From positions 1 to 64,000 of the forward strand of contig JBHGBD010000004.1 of NCBI GenBank assembly GCA_041946825.1: 64,000 nt of DNA, in the 5' to 3' direction. The DNA is from CAZTHM01 sp041946825. Its GTDB lineage: Bacteria; Acidobacteriota; Terriglobia; UBA7540. Of this stretch, positions 8,753-20,611 are shown piece after piece. How positions within the stretch are numbered: position 1 is the stretch's first letter; the number at the start of each line of letters is the position of its first letter. The notes below the pieces were generated by a model. The model did not search any database and had not been told where the DNA came from. It was given only the letters and a program-made list of their open reading frames with translations. The position numbers were made by a program, and so were the translations under genes.

Positions 8753-9247
8753 ATGAAGTACAAGCGGTTCGAAGAACTCCCGGTTTGGCAGGCAGCCATC
8801 CAGTTGGCAGTGGAGATGTATGCGATGACAGCCAAGGCCGAGTTCAGGCGTCAGCACAGTTTGCGGGATCAAATCGGGCGGGCGACAGTCTCAGTGTCCA
8901 ACAACATTGCCGAGGGGTTCGAGCGCGGCACCAACAACGAACTGCTAAGTTTCCTTTACATCGCTCGGGGTTCGGCGGGAGAAGTCCGGTCGATGCTCTG
9001 CCTTCTACAGCGGATTCCCATCTTCTTGAATCTGGAATCTGAAACCCGAAATTTGAAGGAGAAGGCGGAAAGCATTTCCAAGCAGCTCGGTGCGTGGATT
9101 CAATCAATCCTGAACTCGAATCTGAAGGGTCAGCCGTTCGTGACCGACAAAACTCGACTCGCGCAGACTGCGGCCGAGGACCCGAGGAAATTCCTCGAAG
9201 AGCTACAACGAATTCGGGAAGCTGGCCAAATCGCGCAGACCAAATGA
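8753..9247 (+). CDS. Four-helix-bundle protein (S23/IVS family)
   Basis: The 164-residue protein contains the four-helix-bundle family signature: YKRFEELPVWQAAIQLAVEM, then QHSLRDQIGRATVSVSNNIA and FLYIARGSAGEVRSML. These proteins were first found in 23S rRNA intervening sequences, but free-standing copies are common and of unknown role. No rRNA lies here. The stretch FLNLESETRNLKEKAE (around 9023-9060) is encoded by a 7-nt-period repeat arm, an unusual insertion relative to the compact family. A C-terminal extension of about 45 residues is also atypical. Confidence 0.75.
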   Translation: MKYKRFEELPVWQAAIQLAVEMYAMTAKAEFRRQHSLRDQIGRATVSVSNNIAEGFERGTNNELLSFLYIARGSAGEVRSMLCLLQRIPIFLNLESETRNLKEKAESISKQLGAWIQSILNSNLKGQPFVTDKTRLAQTAAEDPRKFLEELQRIREAGQIAQTK

Positions 9248-9369
9248 AGCTAGAACGAATTCATAAAGAAAGCGCCTCAGTAGCGGAACGATACAAAGAA
9301 GAAGTCGCGGCGGAATCAGAAAGAAGCATTTCTGGAATTTCGCCGTTGAAAGGAAACGGAGCGAAGTAA
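9244..9369 (+). CDS. Possible 41-residue ORF between four-helix-bundle gene and nifJ
   Basis: The frame starts at ATG 9244, overlapping the previous stop as ATGA, and ends directly before the nifJ start. It encodes a charged peptide (MKLERIHKESASVAERY...). It may be a coupling peptide or just the nifJ leader. No homology is recognised. Confidence 0.25.
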   Translation: MKLERIHKESASVAERYKEEVAAESERSISGISPLKGNGAK

Positions 9370-12944
<3,575 letters not shown>

Positions 12945-12948
<4 letters not shown>

Positions 12949-13952
12949 TCGACCTCTCGACAACTTATCTGGGCCTTGAACTGAAGAATCCCCTGGTGGT
13001 TTCGGCCTCGCCGCTCTCCGAGGACCTCGACAAAGTCCGATTGATGGAAGACGCGGGGGCGGGGGCAATCGTTCTGCAATCGCTTTTCGAAGAGCAGATC
13101 AATCTCGAGAGCGAAGAGGTCGATGCGTATCTCTCCGCCGGCACGGAAAGCTTTGCCGAGTCGCTCACCTATTTTCCCGATATGACCGGCTACAATCTCG
13201 GGCCGGATGGATATCTCGAACACATCCGCAAGGCCAAAGAAGCGGTGAAGATTCCCATCATCGCCAGCCTGAACGGCGTCTCGACGGGGGGCTGGATCGA
13301 ATATGCCAAGGAAATGGAAGAGGCGGGGGCCGACGCGCTGGAACTGAACATCTTTTACATCCCCACCGACCCGCAGATGACCGGCGAGCACGTGGAGCGC
13401 GTCTATTGCGAGCTGGCGGCGAACGTTAAGGCCAGCGTGCGGATTCCCGTGGCCGTCAAGCTCGGGCTATATTTCAGCTCCATGGCCAACATGGCGTGGC
13501 GGCTGGACCAGGAGGGTGTGGACGGCCTGGTGCTCTTCAACCGCTTCTACCAGCCCGACTTCGACCTCGAAAAACTGGAGGTCGTTCCCAAACTGATTCT
13601 GAGCAGCTCTTACGAACTTCTGCTGCGCCTGCACTGGGTGGCGATTCTGCACGCGCACATCCACGCCGACCTCGCCGTGACCGGCGGCGTCCATACCGCC
13701 GAGGACGTCCTGAAAGCGATGATGGCCGGGTCGCGCGTCACGATGATGACTTCCGCGCTGCTGCGCTACGGCATTCGCCACCTGGGCGAAGTCCGCAACG
13801 ACTTGTTGCGCTGGATGGAAGAACACGAGTACGAATCCATCCGCCAGATGCAGGGCAGCATGAGCCAGCAAGCGGTCGAGAATCCCGCCGCCTTCGTCCG
13901 CGCCAACTACATGAAGGTGCTCAGCTCCTACGCGCTGAGGGGGCTTCGCTAA
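12945..13952 (+). CDS. Dihydroorotate dehydrogenase-like protein (PreA/PyrD fold)
   Basis: The 335-residue TIM-barrel flavoprotein begins IDLSTTYLGLELKNPLVVSAS, the typical PyrD/PreA N-terminus. It contains SLNGVSTGGWIEYAKEMEEAGADALELN and a phosphate-binding ADLAVTGGVHTAEDVLKAMMAG. The family is FMN-dependent; the substrate is uncertain. It lacks the ferredoxin tail of PreA. Coupling to nifJ (ATG inside the nifJ stop, AAGGAGG before it) suggests it uses or supplies reduced ferredoxin, or acts in pyrimidine metabolism. A true pyrD function is not demonstrated. Confidence 0.85.
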
Positions 13953-14004
13953 GGCTGGCGGGAGAGGGCGGGCGCGTCGGTTCCAGGAATGACAGCGGCC
14001 GCTC

Positions 14005-16416
14005 CTAGGCAGGCTGGGCCCGGTTTGCCGAGCGCGATAGGATTAGAGCGACGATCCCCACGCCGTAAGCGGCGAAACCCGTCCAGTATGCCGCGGAGAT
14101 CCCCGAGCTCAGCGAAATGGCCGTCGCCAGCACTGAAGCCAGGACCGAGGCTGCCCCGTTGATGCCCCACAGCCAGGGGGTAAGCGCGGGCGTGCTCCGG
14201 AAGGCGCTTCTCATTCCCAGCGGGAACGCCATGCCCATGAAAAGCCCGAGCGGAGATAGGATGCCGGCGGCCACCAGAATCCGGACCAGGGTGGTTGACT
14301 CTCGAAAGTGCCGGGTCAAAGCCGGCGTGAATGTCCCGAAAAGAATCAGGACCACCAGAAGAAACAGCAGGCGCGCGATCGCCTGGTCTCCCGGCCCGCG
14401 ATTGCGGAATCCCTCCACCGAATAACTTCCCAGACCGCTGGAAACCAGCAGGCTGAAAAGCACCACGGACAGGCTGTAGGTGGGATGGCCCAGAAAGATG
14501 ATGAGCCTCTGCATTTGGGAGATCTCGATGAGCATGAAGCCCATCCCGATGCCGGCGAAGAAAATGATGAAGGGTAAGGCGCCGTGCAGGGCGGCTTTTT
14601 CCCCGGTCAGGATGAGCGGAATAACGATGCAGAGAAACGTCAGGACGCTGACGACAATCAGCAAGATTCCCAGAACCGCGACGGCCCGCAGGTTGGGCGT
14701 TTGTATTCCTTCTCTCTGCAAGTCCCGCTGGAAGATTCCTTGCAAGCGGAGCATCTGAAAGAAGAAGGGACTGTCATCGGTGGGCGCGCTGATGTTCAGG
14801 GGATATTTTGCCACGAACTCATCGAGGTCCCGGCCGGAGGCGAGCGCGGCGAATGTGGGATCCAAAGAAGAACGCGGGCTGAGGATGACATCGAAATGAA
14901 GCTGGGCGGCAACCTCGTCCAGTTTTTCCAGATCCATTTCCGTAAAGGGATCTCGTGCCACGAGGATCGTCCCCATGCCCTGCGCCATCTTGTCGCTCTC
15001 GAACACGTGCCGAACAACGGCAAGGTGATTTCGCGGATGCTCCACGCCGACTTGCTTCAACGCGGCGGCGGCCAGCGAGGTCGCCCGGTACATCTCCGCC
15101 GGCCGGTCGGGGAAATACCAGCGGGAAACCGTCAAGATTCCGCGCGGGTTCAGGCGGTTCAGGAAGAGATCGCAGGCCTCGAGGGTGTAAAGTGAATTTT
15201 CGCTCAGGACGTAGGCGCCCGCCGCTGTCGCCGCCCAGGTGTCAATCAGGGAAATCTGGATGATGTCAAATCGCTCCTGCGACCTGGAAATGTAGCTCCG
15301 CGCCTCGTCCGCAACGAAGGTGACCTTGGGATTGGCGTCCAGGTGGCCGGTGAAATCACCGAACCGGCCGTTCACCGCGCGCAGGATGTCCCGGTTCATC
15401 TCCACGGCCAGGACGGACTTCTGGTTGAAGACCAGCGCGGAGAGCACGTCTCTCCCGCCGCCCGGACCAATTACCAGAACATTGGAATCCTTCCGGAGGA
15501 AATGGGCCAGGTTGGTAATCCCGCACTTGAGATACTCGACCGGACGGGTGTCCCCCTGGAAGCGAGTGAGAGTCGTGTCTGCTCCGGCGTCGATCGAAAG
15601 ATTCAGCTCATGAGCCTTAACCTCTGAAGGACAAGCCGAGCTGATCCCCCAGGGCTTGCCCGGCGTGTTCGGATCGCCCGAGACTCGGATGCGCGAAAAA
15701 GAATTCCACTTTTCGTAGAGAGGCGGAGACTCCAACCGGCCCTTCACCCACACCAGCCGGAGCAGTGGCATTCCCTTCGCCGTCAGGAAGGCGTTAAGAC
15801 TGGCCAACACTCCCAGAAATGCGCATGTGCAGATCCCGATCCTCCGCAGTCTTCGTGACGACCCTGCAAATGAGAAGAGGACCGAACCGAGGCCGGCAAA
15901 AAGGGCGGCCACGACGACCGCGCTGGGGCCGTCGGTGATCTCCAGCGCATAGATCAGCAGGATGCATCCGGCGCCCGCTCCTGCCAGGTCGACGGCATAG
16001 AGCTTGTTGACCCGGGCTGGAAATTTCGTCAGCGCCAGGCAGACGCAGATCCCGCTGAAGACGAACGGCACAGCGATGGCTGTGTAACTCAACAAGACGG
16101 CGAACAACGTGACGAGCGACCGCTCCACGACGAAAGGGATACTCAGGTTGGTGAGGAAGCCGAGCAGAATCGTTATGGCGAAGCACAGTGAACTCCGGGC
16201 GAGAAGATCGTGGGTGCGCTCGGGGGTGAAGAAGCGCGGAAACTGGTGCACGATGAGCGCCCCGACGGTCATCCCGAACATCGCCACGGAAATGGCCACG
16301 AAGGCGAAGTGGTACCACATGGTTACGCTGAAGATCCGCGTCAGCAGGATCTCGAACATCAGCGTGGCCATGGTGACCATGAACAGACCGGCGTAGGTCT
16401 GTACGGGCAGCCGCAC
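14005..16416 (-). CDS. Membrane spermidine-synthase-like protein
   Basis: The 803-residue protein has about seven N-terminal transmembrane helices (residues 5-230), a cytosolic polyamine-synthase/SAM Rossmann domain with VLVIGPGGGRDVLSAL (about residues 310-320) and VTFVADEARSYI, then about seven C-terminal helices (from about residue 600). This resembles the fused-membrane spermidine-synthase family found in Acidobacteria and Deltaproteobacteria, whose reaction is unproven. GTG 16416 is preceded by GGAGGAG and places the first helix near the N-terminus; the frame is open to 16530. It is divergent from the LysR gene. Confidence 0.8.
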   Translation of the reverse strand: MRLPVQTYAGLFMVTMATLMFEILLTRIFSVTMWYHFAFVAISVAMFGMTVGALIVHQFPRFFTPERTHDLLARSSLCFAITILLGFLTNLSIPFVVERSLVTLFAVLLSYTAIAVPFVFSGICVCLALTKFPARVNKLYAVDLAGAGAGCILLIYALEITDGPSAVVVAALFAGLGSVLFSFAGSSRRLRRIGICTCAFLGVLASLNAFLTAKGMPLLRLVWVKGRLESPPLYEKWNSFSRIRVSGDPNTPGKPWGISSACPSEVKAHELNLSIDAGADTTLTRFQGDTRPVEYLKCGITNLAHFLRKDSNVLVIGPGGGRDVLSALVFNQKSVLAVEMNRDILRAVNGRFGDFTGHLDANPKVTFVADEARSYISRSQERFDIIQISLIDTWAATAAGAYVLSENSLYTLEACDLFLNRLNPRGILTVSRWYFPDRPAEMYRATSLAAAALKQVGVEHPRNHLAVVRHVFESDKMAQGMGTILVARDPFTEMDLEKLDEVAAQLHFDVILSPRSSLDPTFAALASGRDLDEFVAKYPLNISAPTDDSPFFFQMLRLQGIFQRDLQREGIQTPNLRAVAVLGILLIVVSVLTFLCIVIPLILTGEKAALHGALPFIIFFAGIGMGFMLIEISQMQRLIIFLGHPTYSLSVVLFSLLVSSGLGSYSVEGFRNRGPGDQAIARLLFLLVVLILFGTFTPALTRHFRESTTLVRILVAAGILSPLGLFMGMAFPLGMRSAFRSTPALTPWLWGINGAASVLASVLATAISLSSGISAAYWTGFAAYGVGIVALILSRSANRAQPA

Positions 16417-16736
16417 TTCTCCTCCAGGAGTCCCTCTCCCATCGACGCCGCTCTGTCCGGGAGTAAGGCGGCGCTCATTATGCCACACTTCTGAAAATGT
16501 CCTCGGCGCCTGGGGTTCCCCAGTGAACACGGAGTGAACCGATGCCCTGCGGAGTCGCGCGTCTCGCTTGATCAGGACTTCCGGCCGTCGTTCATGTCCG
16601 AGGCGGTGAGCGAACAGACGCTCCGGAAATACGCTCGATGCCGGAAAGCCCCCGGCTCGGGCCGAACAGATCGAAATTCATCGTGGCGCCCCGTAGCAAA
16701 TTTGATAGAATCAACTGACACGCGCGACTGAAAACA

Positions 16737-17666
16737 ATGGACTACGACCAGTTAGCCAGTTTTCTCGAGGTTGCGAAGCTGCAGAGTTTTTCGCTGGCGG
16801 CGGAAAAGATTTTCCGCACCCAGCCGGCCATCAGCGCGCAGGTGCGCCTGCTGGAGCAGGAGTGCGGCGAGAAACTTTTCGATCGCAGTGGCAAGAAAGT
16901 CCTGCTCACGCCGGCGGGTGAAGTCTTGCGGCGCTATGCGCAGCAGCTGCTCGATCTGCAGAAGGAAGCGCTGCAGGCGATCGCCGAGTTGAACCACACG
17001 CCGCGCGGCAAGCTCTACATCGGCGCCAACGAGGCCACCTGCCTCTATGTTTTGCCCAGGACTTTTGCCCGCTTCAAGCAGCTCTACCCGCAGGTCCAGA
17101 TCAGCATCTATCGCAATTTCAGCCACAAGATTCTGCAGAAGGTTCACGAGGGCGCGGTGGACCTGGGAATCGTGACGCTCCCGCAGAACGCCGACAACAT
17201 GGAGATCATCCCAGTGTTCCGCGACGACGTGCAGGCGGTCGTTCCCAAGGATCATGCGCTCGCCAAGAAGCGCAGCGTGACCGTGGAAGAATTGGCTCAG
17301 CACCCGCTGATTCTTCCCAAGACCGGCCACACGCGCGTGATGCTCGACCGGCTCTTGCGCGACTTCCGCCACAAGATCCAGATTTCGATGGAACTGGCGA
17401 GCGTGGAGACCATCAAGAAGTTCGTCGGCGCGGGGTTGGGGATTTCGGTGATCAGCCGCACTTACGCCCAGCCGGAAGTCGCGGCGGGCCTCCTGAAATT
17501 GATTCCCATCGAAGGCCAGAAGCTTTATCGCGAGCTGGGATTGATCTATCGTCGCGATCGCTATCATTCGCTCCCTGCCAAGGTGTTCATCGAAGTGGTT
17601 CGCGAATCCACCAAGCCCGCCACGGCGGGTTTCCCTTCGACGACGAAGACGAACACCATCCGCTAA
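16737..17666 (+). CDS. LysR-family transcriptional regulator
   Basis: The 309-residue protein has an N-terminal winged HTH (FLEVAKLQSFSLAAEKIFRTQPAISAQ..., residues 7-65) and a type 2 periplasmic-binding effector domain (from about residue 92, PRGKLYIGANEATCLYVLP). It resembles CysB/CynR-type activators. It lies divergent from the membrane spermidine-synthase-like gene and 67 bp upstream of lysC. LysR proteins often control the divergent neighbour, so the 16417-16736 gap is the likely operator region, but lysC is also possible. The effector is unknown. Confidence 0.88.
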   Translation: MDYDQLASFLEVAKLQSFSLAAEKIFRTQPAISAQVRLLEQECGEKLFDRSGKKVLLTPAGEVLRRYAQQLLDLQKEALQAIAELNHTPRGKLYIGANEATCLYVLPRTFARFKQLYPQVQISIYRNFSHKILQKVHEGAVDLGIVTLPQNADNMEIIPVFRDDVQAVVPKDHALAKKRSVTVEELAQHPLILPKTGHTRVMLDRLLRDFRHKIQISMELASVETIKKFVGAGLGISVISRTYAQPEVAAGLLKLIPIEGQKLYRELGLIYRRDRYHSLPAKVFIEVVRESTKPATAGFPSTTKTNTIR

Positions 17667-17733
17667 GGGCCGGAGGTCCTTCCCGCTCTCCGGCCCCCCG
17701 CGCGAAGGATCTCTGCCTGTCTCGAAAACGAGG

Positions 17734-19164
17734 ATGAATGAAACTATGACGCAGAGCAAAGGGAAGAAACCGTTGATCATCATGAAATTCGGCGGCACCT
17801 CGGTCGGCAATGCCGAGCGCATGAAGTGTGTGAGCGAAATCCTTGCCGCGCACAACCAGCAGGCGGAAGTGGTCGCCGTGGTCTCCGCGATGGGCGGCGT
17901 CACCGACATGCTGATTCGCGCCGCCAATGAAGCCAGCAAAGGTGACCGCGAGCATTGGAAAGGCACGCGCCAGGAATTGGCGCGCCGGCACCGCGAGGTC
18001 GCCGACCAGTTGCTTTCCGCCGCCGAACAGGCCGAAGTCCTGCCGCGGTTGGCCGAACAGTTAACCAACTTTGAAAACCTCTGCTCGGGTTTCACGCTGG
18101 TGCGCGAAGTCACACCCCGCGCCATGGACACGCTCTCGAGCCTGGGCGAGGTGATGTCCGCGACGCTCGTGGCGGCCATCCTGCGCTCTTCGGGGCACGA
18201 CGCCGAGGCCGTGGACGCAACGGAACTTATCGTCACCGACGACAACTTCGGCAGCGCCGCGCCGATTTTCGAGGAGACGAACGCCAAGACTCGCCAGCGC
18301 CTCGCCCCCCTGCGCAAGCGCGGCACCATTCCCGTGGTAACGGGTTTCCGCGGCGCGACACGCGATGGGCTGTGCACGACGCTCGGCCGCGGCGGCTCGG
18401 ATTACAGCGGCACCATCGTGGGCGGCGCGCTCGACGCCGACGAAGTATGGATCTGGACGGATGTTGACGGCGTGATGACCGCCGACCCGCGCCTGGTGCC
18501 GTCCGCGCGCATCATTCCCGAAATCTCCTATCGCGAGGCCATCGAGCTTTCCTACTTCGGGGCCAAGGTCCTGCACCCGAAAACCATTCAGCCGGTGATG
18601 ACGAAGAAGATCCCGGTGTGGATCAAGAATTCCTTCAACCCCTCGTGCCCGGGAACCAAGATCGTCGCCGCGCCCACCGACCGGGCGCCGGGCGTGAAAG
18701 CCATCACCTCGGTGAGCAACGCCGACCTGGTGACCATGAGCGGCAAGAACACGCTGAGCTTTCCGCGCCTCGCCACCCGCGTCTTCAACGGCCTCCACCT
18801 CGAGGACGTTTCCACCTTGATGGTGACCCAGTCCTCGGCCGACAATGTCCTCTGCTTCGCCATTCACGACGCGGACCTGCCGCGCGTGCGGGCGCGGCTG
18901 GGGAAGACCTTCGAACTGGAAATGCTCCACGAATACGTGGGCACGCTCGAGGTGATGCCCAAAATCGCCATCGTCGTGGCCATCGGTGAGAATATGAAAG
19001 GCACGCCGGGGATCTCCGGGCGGGCCTTCAGCGCCCTGGGCAGGAAAGGCATCAACATCATCGCCATCGCCCAGGGGTCCTCCGAGTTGAGTATTTCGTT
19101 CGCGGTAAAGGCGTCAGATGTGAAAGAAGCTGTTAAGGCAATACATGAGGAGTTTCAACTATAG
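17734..19164 (+). CDS. lysC: Aspartate kinase (monofunctional)
   Basis: The 476-residue enzyme phosphorylates L-aspartate, the first step to lysine, threonine, methionine and diaminopimelate. The kinase domain begins IIMKFGGTSVGNAERM and includes GRGGSDYSGTIVGGALDADE. The C-terminal quarter holds two ACT domains (around residues 330-476, with GTPGISGRAFSALGRKGIN), implying feedback by lysine and/or threonine. There is no homoserine dehydrogenase fusion. Two nearby ATGs (17734 and 17746) are possible starts; GAGG precedes both. It is the first gene of a lysC-thrC-ppc run. Confidence 0.94.
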   Translation: MNETMTQSKGKKPLIIMKFGGTSVGNAERMKCVSEILAAHNQQAEVVAVVSAMGGVTDMLIRAANEASKGDREHWKGTRQELARRHREVADQLLSAAEQAEVLPRLAEQLTNFENLCSGFTLVREVTPRAMDTLSSLGEVMSATLVAAILRSSGHDAEAVDATELIVTDDNFGSAAPIFEETNAKTRQRLAPLRKRGTIPVVTGFRGATRDGLCTTLGRGGSDYSGTIVGGALDADEVWIWTDVDGVMTADPRLVPSARIIPEISYREAIELSYFGAKVLHPKTIQPVMTKKIPVWIKNSFNPSCPGTKIVAAPTDRAPGVKAITSVSNADLVTMSGKNTLSFPRLATRVFNGLHLEDVSTLMVTQSSADNVLCFAIHDADLPRVRARLGKTFELEMLHEYVGTLEVMPKIAIVVAIGENMKGTPGISGRAFSALGRKGINIIAIAQGSSELSISFAVKASDVKEAVKAIHEEFQL

Positions 19165-19252
19165 GTTTCAGCCATCAGCTCTCAGCAGTCCGCAGGAATT
19201 GACCTGCGGTTGTTGCTGAAGGCTGATAGCTGAAGGCTGAGGCCTCGAAACC
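19164..19252. repeat. 7-nt-period hairpin between lysC and thrC
   Basis: The spacer is almost wholly a hairpin. The left arm repeats TCAGC units. The right arm is a clean 7-nt array (GCTGAAG-GCTGATA-GCTGAAG-GCTGAGG). CCGCAGG/CCTGCGG form the inner stem and GGTTTC/GAAACC close it. The right arm ends directly at the thrC start and includes its only candidate ribosome binding site (GAGG at 19239), so folding could hide it. Confidence 0.65.
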
Positions 19253-20545
19253 ATGTCTTCCGCCTACCTCCAGTGCATCGAAGAGACCTGCGGGCGCCGG
19301 CAGGACCCGCGGCGCGACGCGCACGCCTGCGCCTTCTGCGGCGGGCTGTTGGAGGTGAAGTACGAGTTTGAACCCTTCGATCCGGAAAAAGTCCGGCACA
19401 CCTGGCACCAGCGGCGATTGAGCGGCGAGCCTATTGACCGCAGCGGCGTGTGGCGCTTTCGCGAACTTATTCCCTTTGTCGAGCCCGGCTACCGCATCAT
19501 TTCACTTTCCGAAGGCTCGACGCCGCTGGTCGGCACGCGGCGCACCGGCTGGTGGGCCGGCCCCGTCCACCTGACCATCAAGCACCAGGGCAACAATCCC
19601 ACGGGTTCCTTCAAAGACCTGGGCATGACGGCGTGCATTACGCGCGCGGCGTCGCGCGGCGTGCGCATGGTCGCCTGCGCTTCGACCGGCAACACCTCAT
19701 CTTCGATGGCGGCCTACGCGGCGCGCGCCGGATTGAAGGCGCTGCTCTTCGTCCCTTACCGGCAGATTTCCGCGGCAAAGCTCGCCCAGGCGCTCGATTT
19801 TGGCGCGCTCGTCGTCGAAGTCGGAGACACCTTCGACGAAGCCTTCCGCCTGCTCCGCCAGATCGCGCCGGAGATGGATCTCTACCTCGTGAATTCTGTG
19901 AACCCCTTCCGCATCGAGGGGCAGAAGACGATCGTCGCGGAAATGCTCGAGCAGCGCGCCTGGCGTCCGCCCGACTACATCGTGGTCCCGGGGGGCAATC
20001 TCGGCAACAGCTCGGCAATCGGCAAAGGTTTGCGCGAGCTGAAAGAGATGGGTTTTATCGAGAAGGTGCCGCGCGTAGTGGTGGTGCAGGCGGCGGGCGC
20101 GAGCCCTTTTTATCAGATGATGTCGTCCGGCGCCGACGACCTCGATCCCGTCGAGGCGCCCAACACTCAGGCCACCGCCATCCGCATCGGCCACCCCGCG
20201 AACTGGAAGAAAGCCAAGCGCGTGCTGGAATGGACGGACGGTATCTGCGAGTGCGTAAGCGATGAAGAGATTTTCGAAGCCAAGGCAATGCTCGCCGAAG
20301 ATGGCGTGGGCTGCGAGCCGGCTTCGGCCGCGACGGTGGCGGGAGTGCGCAAGCTGGTGCGCGCGGGAAGGATTCCCTGGCACGCCGACATCGTCTGCGT
20401 GCTGACGGGAACGCAATTGAAGGATACCGAATATATCATGCGCCACCGCGCCGAAAGCGAAGCGAGCCGGCAGCGCCTGCGCGTCGAGCCGGATTTGGAG
20501 AAACTGCGCAAGGCGCTCGAAGCTTCGCTCGGCGTGCCGGCGTAG
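19253..20545 (+). CDS. thrC: Threonine synthase
   Basis: The 430-residue PLP enzyme converts O-phosphohomoserine to threonine. It opens with a small zinc-ribbon-like segment (CIEETCGRRQD...CAFCGG) seen in one threonine-synthase subgroup, followed by the PLP lysine motif NPTGSFKDLGM (about residue 120) and the phosphate-binding stretch VVPGGNLGNSSAIGKG. It lies 88 bp after lysC, separated by a repeat hairpin covering its ribosome binding site. It supplies threonine, the isoleucine precursor used by the nearby ilv genes. Confidence 0.93.
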   Translation: MSSAYLQCIEETCGRRQDPRRDAHACAFCGGLLEVKYEFEPFDPEKVRHTWHQRRLSGEPIDRSGVWRFRELIPFVEPGYRIISLSEGSTPLVGTRRTGWWAGPVHLTIKHQGNNPTGSFKDLGMTACITRAASRGVRMVACASTGNTSSSMAAYAARAGLKALLFVPYRQISAAKLAQALDFGALVVEVGDTFDEAFRLLRQIAPEMDLYLVNSVNPFRIEGQKTIVAEMLEQRAWRPPDYIVVPGGNLGNSSAIGKGLRELKEMGFIEKVPRVVVVQAAGASPFYQMMSSGADDLDPVEAPNTQATAIRIGHPANWKKAKRVLEWTDGICECVSDEEIFEAKAMLAEDGVGCEPASAATVAGVRKLVRAGRIPWHADIVCVLTGTQLKDTEYIMRHRAESEASRQRLRVEPDLEKLRKALEASLGVPA

Positions 20546-20546
20546 C

Positions 20547-20598
20547 TTGGGAGCGCGGCCGTCTCGGCTGCGAGCGGGCTGGATGCCGCCGCTCCCAG
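20547..20598. repeat. Extragenic hairpin, GGGAGCG type (copy 1)
   Basis: TTGGGAGCG at 20547 and CGCTCCCAG at 20590 are inverted ends of a 52-bp GC-rich element. Similar elements are at 23306-23360 and 45575-45628. It fills the thrC-ppc spacer. Confidence 0.6.
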
Positions 20599-20611
20599 GA
20601 CGAGCAAATCC

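Noticed and set aside
8753..9247. Ribosomal protein S23 or rRNA intervening sequence
   Set aside because: It only shares the four-helix-bundle fold named after such elements; there is no 23S rRNA nearby.
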